From contig NZ_CP007806.1 in NCBI RefSeq assembly GCF_000219535.2, positions 2,452,501-2,516,500 on the forward strand: a DNA stretch of 64,000 nt, read 5' to 3'. Origin of the DNA: Brevibacillus laterosporus LMG 15441. GTDB taxonomy: Bacteria > Bacillota > Bacilli > Brevibacillales > Brevibacillaceae. The notes under the pieces were generated by a model. The model was not told the DNA's origin, ran no database searches, and saw only the letters and a program-made list of their open reading frames with translations. The number at the start of each line of letters is the position of its first letter. The first letter of the stretch is position 1. Both the position numbers and the translations under genes were made by a program. Of the stretch, positions 25,527 to 34,230 are shown in pieces.

Positions 25527-25560
25527 TTTTGAAAAAATATTTGGTTGAACCCCATTATTG

Positions 25561-26040
25561 TTAAGGGGCTTCTTCTGATAAATGAGTGATCCATAGATGA
25601 AATTTCCAAACAAGCCACATAAATAAGATATAACCGAAAAAGGAATAAAAATGCTGCCATTCGCTGCTGTGGGCAAACCATCCCAGTTGTTCCGATATCT
25701 GTTCAATTCCTGCCGCTATTATGCCGGAAAACAGGATGAGTCCCTTTCTTTGCCATGAGTTCATCGACTGCAAGCAATGTAGAAAGATAGCTGTAACAAT
25801 CGGCAATATACACAGAGTAAACATAATATTGATTTTAAAAATATCGGAAAACGGCCGCACTGGAAAAGAATACAATTGCTTCTCCACGAAGATGAGATCC
25901 AGATAAGTTCCCAACCAAGAAACAAATATCATTGTTGGAACATAAGATTTAAGTTTCTCTCTAAAAGATGGCTGTTTTGGCCATGACCGCAAGTTCGATT
26001 TTCTCCAGTGTTTTACAGTATTTATGATAGATCTCCCCAT
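25561..26040 (-). CDS. CBO0543-like four-TM membrane protein (start uncertain)
   Basis: The frame holds up to 159 residues with four hydrophobic segments: VPTMIFVSWLGTYLDLIFV, FKINIMFTLCILPIVTAIFL, GLILFSGIIAAGIEQISEQL and FYSFFGYILFMWLVWKFHLW. YVPTMIFVSWLGTYLDLIFV and YSFPVRPF recall the CBO0543 family of Firmicute membrane proteins of unknown function. The first 26 codons overlap the DUF2515 gene in another frame, so the true start may be a TTG near residue 17 or later. It lies at the end of the DUF2515 operon. Confidence 0.6.
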   Translation of the reverse strand: MGRSIINTVKHWRKSNLRSWPKQPSFREKLKSYVPTMIFVSWLGTYLDLIFVEKQLYSFPVRPFSDIFKINIMFTLCILPIVTAIFLHCLQSMNSWQRKGLILFSGIIAAGIEQISEQLGWFAHSSEWQHFYSFFGYILFMWLVWKFHLWITHLSEEAP

Positions 26041-27148
26041 TTACATTTTTTTCTTGATTGATAAAGTAGGTTAAGATTTGCCAATCCTCAAACCAATCCT
26101 CGATTTCCGCTTCACCATGCTCTATATTTTTCCAAGCGTACTGTAATTTTGGGCTGAATAATCGATTAGCTCCAGCTTTCAATTGACAATCATCCGTTCG
26201 CCTCTTATAGGGAGTTCTAGGCGTAGATGGCACAGATTCGTTTACGTCGTTAAACAGATGGGGCCAGTAATCTTTACGGGAACCCGTATGCGGATGATCC
26301 GCCGCCCAGTTTATTACGCCCTGTAGAATTTCAGAAGAGCCAAAAAGCACTGAATATAATCGTTTACCCAATAATATGCGTTCTTGAAGGGAAGCAAAAT
26401 GATGAAGCGTTTGTCCGATAAGGTCAGGTACCTGCCCGGGAACCTTGTTCATATTGTTACAACATGGGAAAAGAATTTGATTTAAACTCAATAAATCCTG
26501 AACTTTGAACTCTTTCGTTTCCAGAACCGTTTTTTGATAATGGGGATTCTGAATCACCCTTTTTTCCAGATAGCTCTGCTCGTTGATGACTAGGGCAATC
26601 GCCAGAAGATAGCGGTCTCCATTCTTCCAGAAATGATCCCACATAACCTCCATAAAGATGGATACATGAAAAAAAGAAAGCAGATAGAACAAGCTCGTCT
26701 CTCTTTTCAAACTTTCCTCATACAGCAGTAATTGAGGATAGACATCTTGGAAAATCAACCAATTGCCGCGCTCCAGAAACAGAAAATAATCCTTCTGTTC
26801 CGAGTCGGAAAGTAATTTGGACAGAAGCTCTCCCTTCAAATCCGTCATATTCCAGCCGCCATTTCGCGACACCATGTGACCCAACAAGGCCCAGTGTATC
26901 TCTGGATGTTTTCGATAGTAGTCAAAATACGCCGTAGTCCGCGTTACATTGTTCAAGTTTAGCCGGCGTGTGGATTCTTTAATTTGACGAATCAATATTT
27001 GATCTTGTTCGGGTAATTCCGCTTCTTTCATGAGAGGCTTGTTGACTTCTTTCAATCTCTTCTTCAATTCTTTGTTTATTTTAAGAAGAGGCGGAAATTG
27101 ACTTTGTTTAAACCAGTCAAAATTCTTCTTCAGAATCCGGATTCCCAT
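25961..27148 (-). CDS. DUF2515-family protein
   Basis: A 395-residue soluble, helix-rich protein with DUF2515 hallmarks: TRRLNLNNVTRTTAYFDYYR, HPEIHWALLGHMVSRNGGWN and MTDLKGELLSKLLSDSEQKD near the N-terminus, and FLERGNWLIFQDVYPQLLLY. B. subtilis YppC is of this family; its function is unknown. It is divergent from the SHC-type cyclase gene, and these families are seen together in Bacillales, which suggests a role in sesquarterpene or hopanoid metabolism. Start ATG 27148 has a GGGAGAGG ribosome site. Confidence 0.75.
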   Translation of the reverse strand: MGIRILKKNFDWFKQSQFPPLLKINKELKKRLKEVNKPLMKEAELPEQDQILIRQIKESTRRLNLNNVTRTTAYFDYYRKHPEIHWALLGHMVSRNGGWNMTDLKGELLSKLLSDSEQKDYFLFLERGNWLIFQDVYPQLLLYEESLKRETSLFYLLSFFHVSIFMEVMWDHFWKNGDRYLLAIALVINEQSYLEKRVIQNPHYQKTVLETKEFKVQDLLSLNQILFPCCNNMNKVPGQVPDLIGQTLHHFASLQERILLGKRLYSVLFGSSEILQGVINWAADHPHTGSRKDYWPHLFNDVNESVPSTPRTPYKRRTDDCQLKAGANRLFSPKLQYAWKNIEHGEAEIEDWFEDWQILTYFINQEKNVNGEIYHKYCKTLEKIELAVMAKTAIF

Positions 27149-27242
27149 ACTTTTTCCTCTCCCTTGTAAGAACCCTTCGTCTGAAAATGAATAGAGTGGA
27201 TATAGGCATTACACTTGGGTTTTAGAAAGGTATGTTTGAAAT

Positions 27243-29135
27243 ATGAAAGAAAAAGCTGAATCAGAAATTAAACGCATAATCCATCTATTGCAAAAAGCTC
27301 AATCAGCTGACGGCGCCTGGCATTATTGTTCGGAAAGCGGACCACTAACCGATGCATATATGATAATCCTATTACGCACCTTAATGATTGATGACGAGGA
27401 GTTAATTAGAAGTTTGGCCGATCGCATTACGATAAGGCAGGAGAAAAACGGAGCCTGGAAGCTGTTTCATGATGAAGAGGAAGGAAATTTGTCTGCAACC
27501 ATTGAAGCATACTATGCCTTGCTTTTTTCAGGGTACAGCCAGAAAACGGATGAGCACATGCAATTAGCAAAGAAGTTTATATTAACCAAAGGCGGAATTT
27601 CGGAGGCAAGTATGCTAACAAAACTCCTTCTTGCCTTGACAGGGCAGTATCCTTGGTCGGGATACTTTCAAATCCCGGTTGAAATCATCCTGCTGCCGCA
27701 CTGGCTCCCCATCAATTTCTTCGATTTTGTCGGATATGCTAGAGTACACATCGCACCCATATTGGTCGTTGCAGACCGCAAGTTCGTAATGAAAACAAGA
27801 AGAACACCAGACATGTCCGATCTTCGAAAAAACGACCTTCCAACAGCATTGGGCAACCATCCCTATCTGACAAATCAACGATCCCATCAATACCGTGCGT
27901 TTCTTAACACAATCTTGGATGGTCTCAAGAATCTTCCTTACCTTCCGTCGCAAATCCATAATACGGCGCTACGTCAGGCTGAACGCTATATACTGGAAAG
28001 AATTGAACCGGATGGAACCTTGTACAGCTATTTCACTTCCACGTTTCTTATGATATTCGCTCTACTATCCCTTGGATATTCGGCCAATCATCCAGTGATC
28101 ACCCGTGCGATTTCAGGGCTGAAAGCAATGACTTGCCTGACCAATGGACATTTACATATTCAGATTGCGACTTCAACGGTCTGGAATACCGCTTTATTGG
28201 CTCATGCTATGCAAGGAACCGGGGTTTCTGCATCTGAGCCTACAATTCAAAACGCTGGCCGCTATTTACTCTCTCGCCAGCATCATAAATATGGTGATTG
28301 GATGATGAAAAATCCTTTTGTTTTACCAGGGGGATGGGGCTTTTCCGATATTAATACCATCAATCCCGACGTCGATGACACAACGGCTGCATTAAGAGCA
28401 ATAAGCAAATTAAGAGAAACAGACCCGACCTTCCACCATTCATGGGATCGAGGTCTCAATTGGCTGTTATCGATGCAAAATGCCGATGGAGGTTGGCCGG
28501 CATTTGAGAAAAATACGGATAAAAGAATAGGAAATTGGCTTCCCTTCGATGCGGCAGACGCAGTTAGTACAGACCCTTCTACGGCAGATTTAACAGGTAG
28601 GACTTTGGAGTTTCTCGGCAACAATGCGGGATTTACCATCGGCCATCCCCAGATTCAAAAGGGGGTGAAGTGGCTTCTAAGCAATCAAGAAGCCAATGGC
28701 TCTTGGTACGGGAGATGGGGCATTTCTTACATTTACGGCACATGGGCCGCTATTACCGGCCTAATGGCTGTCGGAGTCTCGTATGAACATCCTGCAATTC
28801 AAAAAGCTGTACAGTGGTTAATAAAAATCCAGAATGAAGACGGGGGATGGGGAGAGTCATGTAAGAGCGATATTGTTAAAACATATGTTTCTTTAGGTGC
28901 CAGTACACCTTCTCAAACTGCGTGGGGAGTGGATGCCCTCATTTCAGTGTTCCAAAAGCCAATTCCGGCAATTGAACGTGGAATTCAATTTTTAATTGAT
29001 TCCGAAAAAAATCAGGACTGGACGCACTCCTATCCGACAGGAGGAGGATTACCCGGCGGTTTTTACTTTCACTACCACAGCTACCGGTACATTTGGCCTT
29101 TGCTTGCTTTAGGTAATTATAAAAAGAAATATTAA
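27243..29135 (+). CDS. sqhC: Squalene-hopene/sporulenol-type triterpene cyclase
   Basis: The 630-residue protein has the SHC double-barrel plan with QW repeats (QSADGAWHY, EKNGAWKLF, QNADGGWPAFE, QEANGSWYGRWG, QNEDGGWGES). The catalytic Asp-rich motif D376-V-D-D-T lies in NPDVDDTTAA. Class II cyclases protonate squalene or related linear terpenes and fold them into hopanoids or sporulenes at the membrane surface. The C-terminal GLPGGFYFHYHSYRYIWPLLAL matches the family end. B. subtilis SqhC makes sporulenes during sporulation; this enzyme could be that or a true SHC, and sequence alone cannot say. It is divergent from the DUF2515 gene. Confidence 0.9.
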   Translation: MKEKAESEIKRIIHLLQKAQSADGAWHYCSESGPLTDAYMIILLRTLMIDDEELIRSLADRITIRQEKNGAWKLFHDEEEGNLSATIEAYYALLFSGYSQKTDEHMQLAKKFILTKGGISEASMLTKLLLALTGQYPWSGYFQIPVEIILLPHWLPINFFDFVGYARVHIAPILVVADRKFVMKTRRTPDMSDLRKNDLPTALGNHPYLTNQRSHQYRAFLNTILDGLKNLPYLPSQIHNTALRQAERYILERIEPDGTLYSYFTSTFLMIFALLSLGYSANHPVITRAISGLKAMTCLTNGHLHIQIATSTVWNTALLAHAMQGTGVSASEPTIQNAGRYLLSRQHHKYGDWMMKNPFVLPGGWGFSDINTINPDVDDTTAALRAISKLRETDPTFHHSWDRGLNWLLSMQNADGGWPAFEKNTDKRIGNWLPFDAADAVSTDPSTADLTGRTLEFLGNNAGFTIGHPQIQKGVKWLLSNQEANGSWYGRWGISYIYGTWAAITGLMAVGVSYEHPAIQKAVQWLIKIQNEDGGWGESCKSDIVKTYVSLGASTPSQTAWGVDALISVFQKPIPAIERGIQFLIDSEKNQDWTHSYPTGGGLPGGFYFHYHSYRYIWPLLALGNYKKKY

Positions 29136-29853
29136 ATATCTCTTTATGTTTTTTGTTTCACACGGGTATATGGATAAGGTTTACACTCTGGATGAAAATG
29201 GACATTTTATGGTTTTGCTGAGGCTTATACCACTAATGAATTTCAATCTTGATGGGAGAATCAACGGCTCATTTAGAGATCCCACCCACATTTCAGTAAC
29301 ATCAGGGAAGTTGCACCGAATAAAAGAGCAGATTATGACTGCTCTTTTATTTTTGTGAAAAAGGGTGTTATTGACATTTAAACTACGAGGGCAACCTTTC
29401 GTTCCGGAGCCGCCCGGTCCTAAATAAAAAAAACTCCATTCCAAGAAGAAGGTCCGAAGGGAGGATTACAACCTTTCGATTAGGTTCAAATTGTTGAAAC
29501 AGGTCAAACTAGCTTCATGCCCCGTGTTGGCTATAATGCCATATGGTTAATTTGATTTGCTGAATGCTAATTAAGAAACAGTATTCAAGGAGAATCTTTA
29601 TAAGTAACTTTCCACGAATGAAAAACCATCCCTACTACCATCGGGGATTTTAAGCATTTTCACGAATAAGTGCTGACCAAACATTCATTTCCTTTTTGTG
29701 ATAGGGTAGATTTGTTATACAGCAATCAAAAATTACTATGGAACCGTCTAAAAACACTAGCGAGTGTAGGTGAAAGCTACTAATTTATAGTACCAACTAT
29801 TAGTATGAAGTGATAAAATTGGGATAATCGGTAATTATTCAGGGGGAATAATG
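29136..29853. other. Gene-poor stretch after the cyclase gene
   Basis: A short frame at about 29170-29240 reads DENGHFYGFAEAYTTNEFQS and resembles a gene tail ending before the hairpin at 29321. The rest (29360-29840) holds no gene that I can support. The promoter of the FabZ-like gene should lie in its last 100 bases. Confidence 0.4.
29321..29354 (+). terminator. Terminator hairpin
   Basis: TAAAAGAGCA (29321-29330) pairs perfectly with TGCTCTTTTA (29340-29349) around GATTATGAC, followed by TTTTTG. It would end transcripts from the cyclase gene or from the small fragment before it. Confidence 0.7.
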
Positions 29854-30279
29854 ATGGTAGATACTCAACAGATTATGGATGTTATTAGACATCGTTATCC
29901 ATTTCTTTTAGTGGACAAGATAGTGGAGTTAGAAAAAGGGAGGAGAGCAGTTGGTATAAAAAATGTTACAGCGAATGAGGAATTTTTTACAGGATATTTT
30001 CCGAATGATCCGATTATGCCAGGTGTGTTAATTATAGAAGCATTAGCTCAGGTAGGAGCCATTGTGATGCTGACTAAGGCAGAAAATAAAGGGCGCTTAG
30101 GGCTTTTAGCCGGTATAGATCATTGTTGTTTTAAACATCAAGTAAAACCTGGAGACCAGATTCGTCTAGAGGTTGAGATTACTCGATTAAAGGGTGCTAT
30201 TGGGAAAGGCAAAGGTATTGCTACAGTTGATGGAGAACTAGCTTGTGAGGCGGAAATAATATTTGCATTTGGGGATTAA
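29854..30279 (+). CDS. fabZ: FabZ-like (3R)-hydroxyacyl-ACP dehydratase with altered catalytic motif
   Basis: The start [20 protein letters not shown] aligns with FabZ from ATG 29854, which has AGGGGGAA at a good distance; the ATG at 29851 is too close. The 141-residue hotdog-fold protein keeps [11 protein letters not shown], the [14 protein letters not shown] helix with its catalytic Glu, and the ending. However, the usual GHFPG stretch reads GYFPN: the catalytic His is Tyr (codon TAT, one step from CAT). The dehydratase would be expected to be weak, dead or altered, or to be a sub- or neo-functionalised second copy. It stands alone, apart from fatty acid genes, 4.8 kb before the NRPS/PKS operon. 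Confidence 0.85.
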   Translation: MVDTQQIMDVIRHRYPFLLVDKIVELEKGRRAVGIKNVTANEEFFTGYFPNDPIMPGVLIIEALAQVGAIVMLTKAENKGRLGLLAGIDHCCFKHQVKPGDQIRLEVEITRLKGAIGKGKGIATVDGELACEAEIIFAFGD

Positions 30280-30669
30280 AGGACACTGTTTAAATTGAAG
30301 AAAGAGATATGGCATAAACTATTCAGAAGACCATAGGAGGTAGGTAAAGTTAAACTTAACGTAATTATTATTATGTAAACTAAATTTGAATGAAGTACAG
30401 ATAATACTTAAAGTAGTCTGGTTACAAGCCCATAAGAAAGGCACCATAGCTACTAAATAGGGAATCTTCATTATTTTCTGGAGCAATAACGCCTTCAAAA
30501 ATATAGAATATGATCATAAAAAAGCTCTCACAAACTCGAACCACTATTTATTTTTAATTGCTTAAGAATGAGTCAATAGCCTGAACCGCTTAAGGAGGGT
30601 GAATCGCTATACAGGCTAGGATTCAACCTCCTTCGAAAACGGTCAAGGTAATTCGTGACAATCCCAAGC
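30280..30669. other. Gene-free stretch with an imperfect hairpin
   Basis: AAGGAGGGTGAATC (30592-30605) can pair with GATTCAACCTCCTT (30620-30633) with one mismatch, next to the end of the DUF438 gene. It lacks a clear T-run, so it is only a possible terminator. No gene is visible. Confidence 0.4.
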
Positions 30670-31899
30670 TTAGGAGAGTATTCGTTTTTCGCCTTCAATT
30701 TCTTGAATAGGACTAATATTTTGTGTAAACTCAAGGGTGCCCATATACTCACCATCTTCACTTCTTATAGCGAAATAGCGAATGTATACATATTTGTCCT
30801 GAAACTTAATCCAGAAATCTTCACAATCTTTATTACCAGCTTTAAAATCTTCTAAGAGTTTTTCAACGATATGAACACTTTTCGGAGGATGGCAGTTTTG
30901 AACTGTTCTGCCTATTACTGCTTTCGTGCGAGCAAAAATCCGCTCTTTTCCATGGGAGAAGTAACGTACCACATCATCCTGATCAATGAATGTAATATCC
31001 ACGGGTAAGTGATTCATGAGCAGCTCTAATTGCTTTAAAGAGAGAATGCCTGTTTCCAAACGAATAAAACCTTCAGATATAGACTGTTGTGCGATAGCTT
31101 GTCTTTCAGGCTTCCATACACCGGCAGGACTTGTTAAGCAAAAGCCAATCTCAGCACTTTCATGAGCAATTTTAATCCATTCGTCTTCCGTAAGATTTTG
31201 TAATGCCATAGGAAATAAGATATTTTCCTCTTTAAAAATCATTTCATTGACTTCACGGATAACAAAAGAAAGGCCATCTAAGACTGCTTTATTGTCTCCA
31301 GTGTAGTTTGTTAATTTTTGTTTAACATTTTTAATGCCATTGCGAATGCCATCATCGACGCCCCACATGACTTTTGTTGGCCCATAGATGCCATACTTCT
31401 CTAAGAAAGGGAAAAGTAAATTCTCTTTTCGGCTGTAATGTTTATCGATATCCAGCAACAGATTTAAATCTTCCATAAGCAAATAGACGTTTTCTTGCTT
31501 ATCTTCTTTTTCAAAATGCTCATAATGCTGCTTCAGTTTGAAGTTCACAAGATGATTTATTTCTTTATTCTCAAGCTTAAAGGTATGAATCGGATGGCCA
31601 GGTTGGTCTTCTGGTTTGTCTGATCTATGGATTTCCTCAATGGAACCTTTAAAAATGGCAGCATGAACCGAGCATAAGCGCTGTACCTCTTCAACTGGAA
31701 TTCCTTCTTCCTCCATGAGAGCTTGTTCTAATTGAGAAATTTCTGCAACCGTAATATTCCCAACAGCTTCTTCAAATTGAGCCTTCACATCTTCTACACT
31801 TTTCCCTTGATGAAGATTTTTTATAATTTTTTTTAAGATAGCTTGCCTTTCAAATGAATTCATGCTTTTTTGTTCACGATTATTAATTATTTCACTCAT
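30670..31899 (-). CDS. DUF438-hemerythrin-PAS protein
   Basis: A 409-residue soluble protein in three parts. Residues 10-95 are DUF438 (RQAILKKIIKNLHQGKSVED, with the EEEGIPVEEVQRLCSVHAAI segment). Residues 100-235 are hemerythrin-like (GHPIHTF, HYEHFEKEDKQENVY, DIDKHYSRKENLLFPFLEKY, FKEENILFPMA: likely di-iron His/Glu ligands). A C-terminal PAS-type domain (LPVDITFIDQDDVVRYFSHG, then FWIKFQDKYVYIRYFAIRSE) follows. Such proteins are thought to sense or handle O2 or NO through the di-iron site. It shares a block with a Crp/Fnr regulator and an ScdA protein, and a perfect Crp/Fnr-type palindrome lies upstream. Confidence 0.82.
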   Translation of the reverse strand: MSEIINNREQKSMNSFERQAILKKIIKNLHQGKSVEDVKAQFEEAVGNITVAEISQLEQALMEEEGIPVEEVQRLCSVHAAIFKGSIEEIHRSDKPEDQPGHPIHTFKLENKEINHLVNFKLKQHYEHFEKEDKQENVYLLMEDLNLLLDIDKHYSRKENLLFPFLEKYGIYGPTKVMWGVDDGIRNGIKNVKQKLTNYTGDNKAVLDGLSFVIREVNEMIFKEENILFPMALQNLTEDEWIKIAHESAEIGFCLTSPAGVWKPERQAIAQQSISEGFIRLETGILSLKQLELLMNHLPVDITFIDQDDVVRYFSHGKERIFARTKAVIGRTVQNCHPPKSVHIVEKLLEDFKAGNKDCEDFWIKFQDKYVYIRYFAIRSEDGEYMGTLEFTQNISPIQEIEGEKRILS

Positions 31900-32007
31900 A
31901 GGAATTCTCCTTTACTATTTGCTTGTGCTTATCATTTGATAAAGAACCAACGCGATCTATTTACCTAAAACCATCAATTTGCCAGTTTGCTCACTTTTAG
32001 CAATGAG

Positions 32008-32022
32008 TGATAGTGATTCTCA
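32008..32022. promoter_or_regulatory. Fur/PerR-like box candidate
   Basis: TGATAGTGATTCTCA fits the Fur-type 7-1-7 inverted pattern in five of seven pairs and resembles GATAATGATTCTCATT-type iron boxes. It lies about 110 bases before the DUF438 start. Control by iron or peroxide is only suggested. Confidence 0.35.
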
Positions 32023-32049
32023 TTGAAAGTGTAGCATAGGGAGAATGAA

Positions 32050-32075
32050 AAGTTTGTGAGTGAAATCACAAACTT
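32050..32075. promoter_or_regulatory. Perfect Crp/Fnr-type palindrome before DUF438
   Basis: AAGTTTGTGA, then GTGAAA, then TCACAAACTT is a perfect inverted repeat containing TGTGA-N6-TCACA, the Crp/Fnr consensus. It lies about 150 bases upstream of the DUF438 start and just past the end of the Crp/Fnr gene, whose recognition helix (SRETINRT) has the R-E-x-x-R residues that read such sites. A related site precedes scdA. Confidence 0.7.
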
Positions 32076-32205
32076 TTTGAAGGCTTTACTAGAATTTGTG
32101 TAAGGAAGCTAATGGGGGATAGCACTTAGGCTATGAAAAGGTGCAGCTAATCAAACTTGAATGATGAGCTTCTTATTTTGAAAGATAAGGCGGGAGAGGT
32201 TTCCA

Positions 32206-32895
32206 TTATGCGATTTCTTCCTGCAATCTTTCTGGAGTCAGAATAAAGAATCCGTTTTCATCAATATCAATCAGCTTTTTTCTTTTTAACCGATTAATTG
32301 TGCGGTTAATTGTTTCCCGAGAAGTGCCAATCATACTCGCGAGTTCACGATTCGTAAATTGAGTCGTTATTTTGTATTTATCCTGAATCTGGATGCCATT
32401 TGATTTACATAAGCGCAGCAATAGCATAATAATTTGTTCATAGGTATCATGAAGAATTTTTTCCTCTAATCTATTCTGGAGATCCACAATCTTTTCTTCT
32501 AGAGTTTTAAACAATGTAATACATAATCGAGGATACTGAAGTAAAACATTCTCAAAATCAACGATTGGTATAACAATTAATTCTGCAAGCTCTAGTATCT
32601 CGGCATTTGCTGGGAAAGTACCTTTTTTGAAGAATCCCGCATGCGGAAACATTTCTCCAGCTTGGAGTACAGAAACAATCTGTTCTCTTCCGGTTTTATC
32701 TGTTTTTTGAATTTTCACCTTACCCGAATGGATAAAAAATATACGATCAAGTGAATCACCCTGTAAAAATACAAAAGACCTTGCTTTATACGTTCGAACC
32801 TGAGAAATATCCACAATAGTTTGAAGCTCTTCATCCAAAAGTTCGTTAAAAAGGGGGATATTTCGCACATACTTCTGAATTAAATCTTCTTTCAT
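32206..32895 (-). CDS. Crp/Fnr-family transcriptional regulator
   Basis: The 229-residue protein has an N-terminal cyclic-nucleotide-binding-type beta-roll (RSFVFLQGDSLDRIFFIHSG, KVKIQKTDKTGREQIVSVLQ, AGEMFPHAGFF), the long dimer helix, and a Crp-type HTH (TNRELASMIGTSRETINRTI). The roll lacks the Arg/Ser cAMP set, and there is no N-terminal Cys cluster as in E. coli Fnr; only two scattered Cys are present. It may therefore bind a different ligand, heme or nothing. Its neighbours and the two palindromes imply a regulator of O2- or NO-related genes. ATG 32895 has AAGGAGT upstream. Confidence 0.88.
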   Translation of the reverse strand: MKEDLIQKYVRNIPLFNELLDEELQTIVDISQVRTYKARSFVFLQGDSLDRIFFIHSGKVKIQKTDKTGREQIVSVLQAGEMFPHAGFFKKGTFPANAEILELAELIVIPIVDFENVLLQYPRLCITLFKTLEEKIVDLQNRLEEKILHDTYEQIIMLLLRLCKSNGIQIQDKYKITTQFTNRELASMIGTSRETINRTINRLKRKKLIDIDENGFFILTPERLQEEIA

Positions 32896-32947
32896 ATAGA
32901 CAACTCCTTACCCAATCTAGGCATATTCTTTCTATATAATATCAATG

Positions 32948-32959
32948 GCTACATGTAGC
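32948..32959. promoter_or_regulatory. Short palindrome upstream of the Crp/Fnr gene
   Basis: GCTACATGTAGC is a perfect 12-base palindrome 52 bases before the start codon, beside TATTATA on the minus strand. It could be an operator, but it does not match the TGTGA pattern. Low certainty. Confidence 0.3.
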
Positions 32960-33116
32960 AAAAGACTGGTCTAGAAGGAAGGTTAGAGGGTTTTGCCATT
33001 GTATTTGCAAATTGGGACATTGCATGCTTCATGAAATCTTATACTCAACCCATAAAATATAGAAGAAATGGGATATGAGCGACTTTTTACTCATGTCCCA
33101 TTTCTTAGGAAGAGGC

Positions 33117-33824
33117 TTAGGTTCGTGCTATTGCACGTGGGAACAACACATTATTTTCTAGATGGATATGCTGGAATAAATCGGCTTCAAGTGCCTCAAG
33201 GCGTTGGTAGACCAGACGATAAGTACCGCAAGCTCCTTCTGGTGGGGTAAAGTCATTTGTAATGGTCCGAAGCTCTTTGATAATAGTGCCGGCGTGGCTA
33301 TGCTCATTCTCCAATTCTTCCACTACCTTGCAGAGTTTTGTATAATTTTCATCTGTTGCATGCTGCTCAAATGCTAAAATCAATGGGAAATCCTCAGTCT
33401 CCTCTTTTATTAAATGCTGTTCCAATTCTGTTTTTAACTCATGAAATAACGTATGAATTCGAGCTAAATGTGGTTGTTGCGATCCATGAACGCGTAGCAC
33501 TTTTGTTACATAAGGGCTTAGCTGTGGCAATTCTTCATTTAAGTAACGATGATGTTTATTCACAATATAGTCAATTAATTCGCTATAAGAGGCAGTTGTC
33601 CAATCAATTACAGATTCATGTAAAAGCTTTGTATCATGATACAGGGTGTTTAATTTTGTTATCACCTCATCAGCCAATAAATTTCTTTCTTGAATAGCGT
33701 CAATAAGGGGTCTATTACCACCGCAGCAAAAATCTATCTTATATAATTTGAAAAGGTCGCTTGCCTTTGGAAATTTTGTTACAATCTCACCAATAATAGA
33801 AGACTCGGTAAATGTATGTTCCAT
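33117..33824 (-). CDS. scdA: ScdA/YtfE (RIC) iron-sulfur cluster repair protein
   Basis: The 235-residue protein has the N-terminal ScdA_N domain with the CCGG motif (KIDFCCGGNRPLIDAI, Cys about 29-30), followed by a hemerythrin-like domain with conserved ligands (DYIVNKHHRYLNEELPQLSP, VHGSQQPHL, HLIKEETEDFP, ENEHSHAGTIIKEL, HIHLENNVLFPRA). RIC proteins rebuild or protect iron-sulfur clusters damaged by NO or peroxide in the cytoplasm. A GTGA-N6-TCAC site lies about 70 bases before the start, so the adjacent Crp/Fnr protein probably controls it. Confidence 0.92.
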   Translation of the reverse strand: MEHTFTESSIIGEIVTKFPKASDLFKLYKIDFCCGGNRPLIDAIQERNLLADEVITKLNTLYHDTKLLHESVIDWTTASYSELIDYIVNKHHRYLNEELPQLSPYVTKVLRVHGSQQPHLARIHTLFHELKTELEQHLIKEETEDFPLILAFEQHATDENYTKLCKVVEELENEHSHAGTIIKELRTITNDFTPPEGACGTYRLVYQRLEALEADLFQHIHLENNVLFPRAIART

Positions 33825-33893
33825 ATGAATGCCTCCATAAAGTTTAAAATTTTGTATCTGGATTAAGAATATGAATAATTTTAAATTTATGTC

Positions 33894-33907
33894 GTGATTT
33901 CAATCAC
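33894..33907. promoter_or_regulatory. Crp/Fnr-type half-consensus palindrome before scdA
   Basis: GTGATTTCAATCAC is a perfect inverted repeat (GTGA-N6-TCAC) 70 bases upstream of the scdA start on the minus strand. It shares its core with the 32050 site. Confidence 0.6.
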
Positions 33908-34141
33908 TTAAAATGTGTTAATTTTGTCATCACTTGTTTTAAACATCCATTCTTTTTATAAAGGGAAGATAAAGTACGTATTAAAAAATAGGTAGTAGGT
34001 GAACGTATTTTAGCTGGAGAGCTTTTAGAGAACCAGGGGGTATTTTTGGGGTTTGCTTGTAGGCGAAGGGCAGAAGTAAGGGATTTCTTACATTACACAA
34101 AAGAGACTAAATGGTTGTGTCCCCAATCTGTTACCTAACAT

Positions 34142-34210
34142 AAAAACACCTCTTAAAGGTGGCAGTCCATCACACAGGAAAGACAAGCAACTACGGTAAG
34201 AGGTGTTTTT
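34142..34210 (-). terminator. Terminator of the two-repeat secreted protein gene
   Basis: AAAAACACCTCTTA pairs with TAAGAGGTGTTTTT across a 41-base loop, which holds a smaller dyad. On the minus strand the end is T-rich. Confidence 0.55.
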
Positions 34211-34230
34211 CAGGCTATTAAACGTAACTT

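Larger units (their letters stand above)
25014..25560. other. Gene-free stretch with two hairpins and a coding scrap
   Basis: Two terminator-like hairpins lie at 25370 and 25482. Between them a short plus frame reads GTYDTSTAGDTVHVQYLNGT KIEKAF, the tail of an exported or repeat-containing protein whose body is missing. No other gene is visible. Confidence 0.45.
31900..32205. other. Regulatory spacer upstream of the DUF438 gene
   Basis: It holds the 26-base Crp/Fnr-type palindrome (32050-32075) and a Fur-like site (32008-32022), but no gene. GGAGAATTCC just right of 31899 is the ribosome site of the DUF438 gene on the minus strand. Confidence 0.6.
33825..34230. other. Spacer between scdA and a secreted-protein gene
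   Basis: Besides the site at 33894 and a terminator at 34142, no gene is visible. The sequence is AT-rich up to 34000 and less so after. Confidence 0.45.

Noticed and set aside
27615-27959. 114-codon minus-strand frame inside the cyclase gene
   Set aside because: It lies wholly within a well-supported SHC-type gene in another frame.
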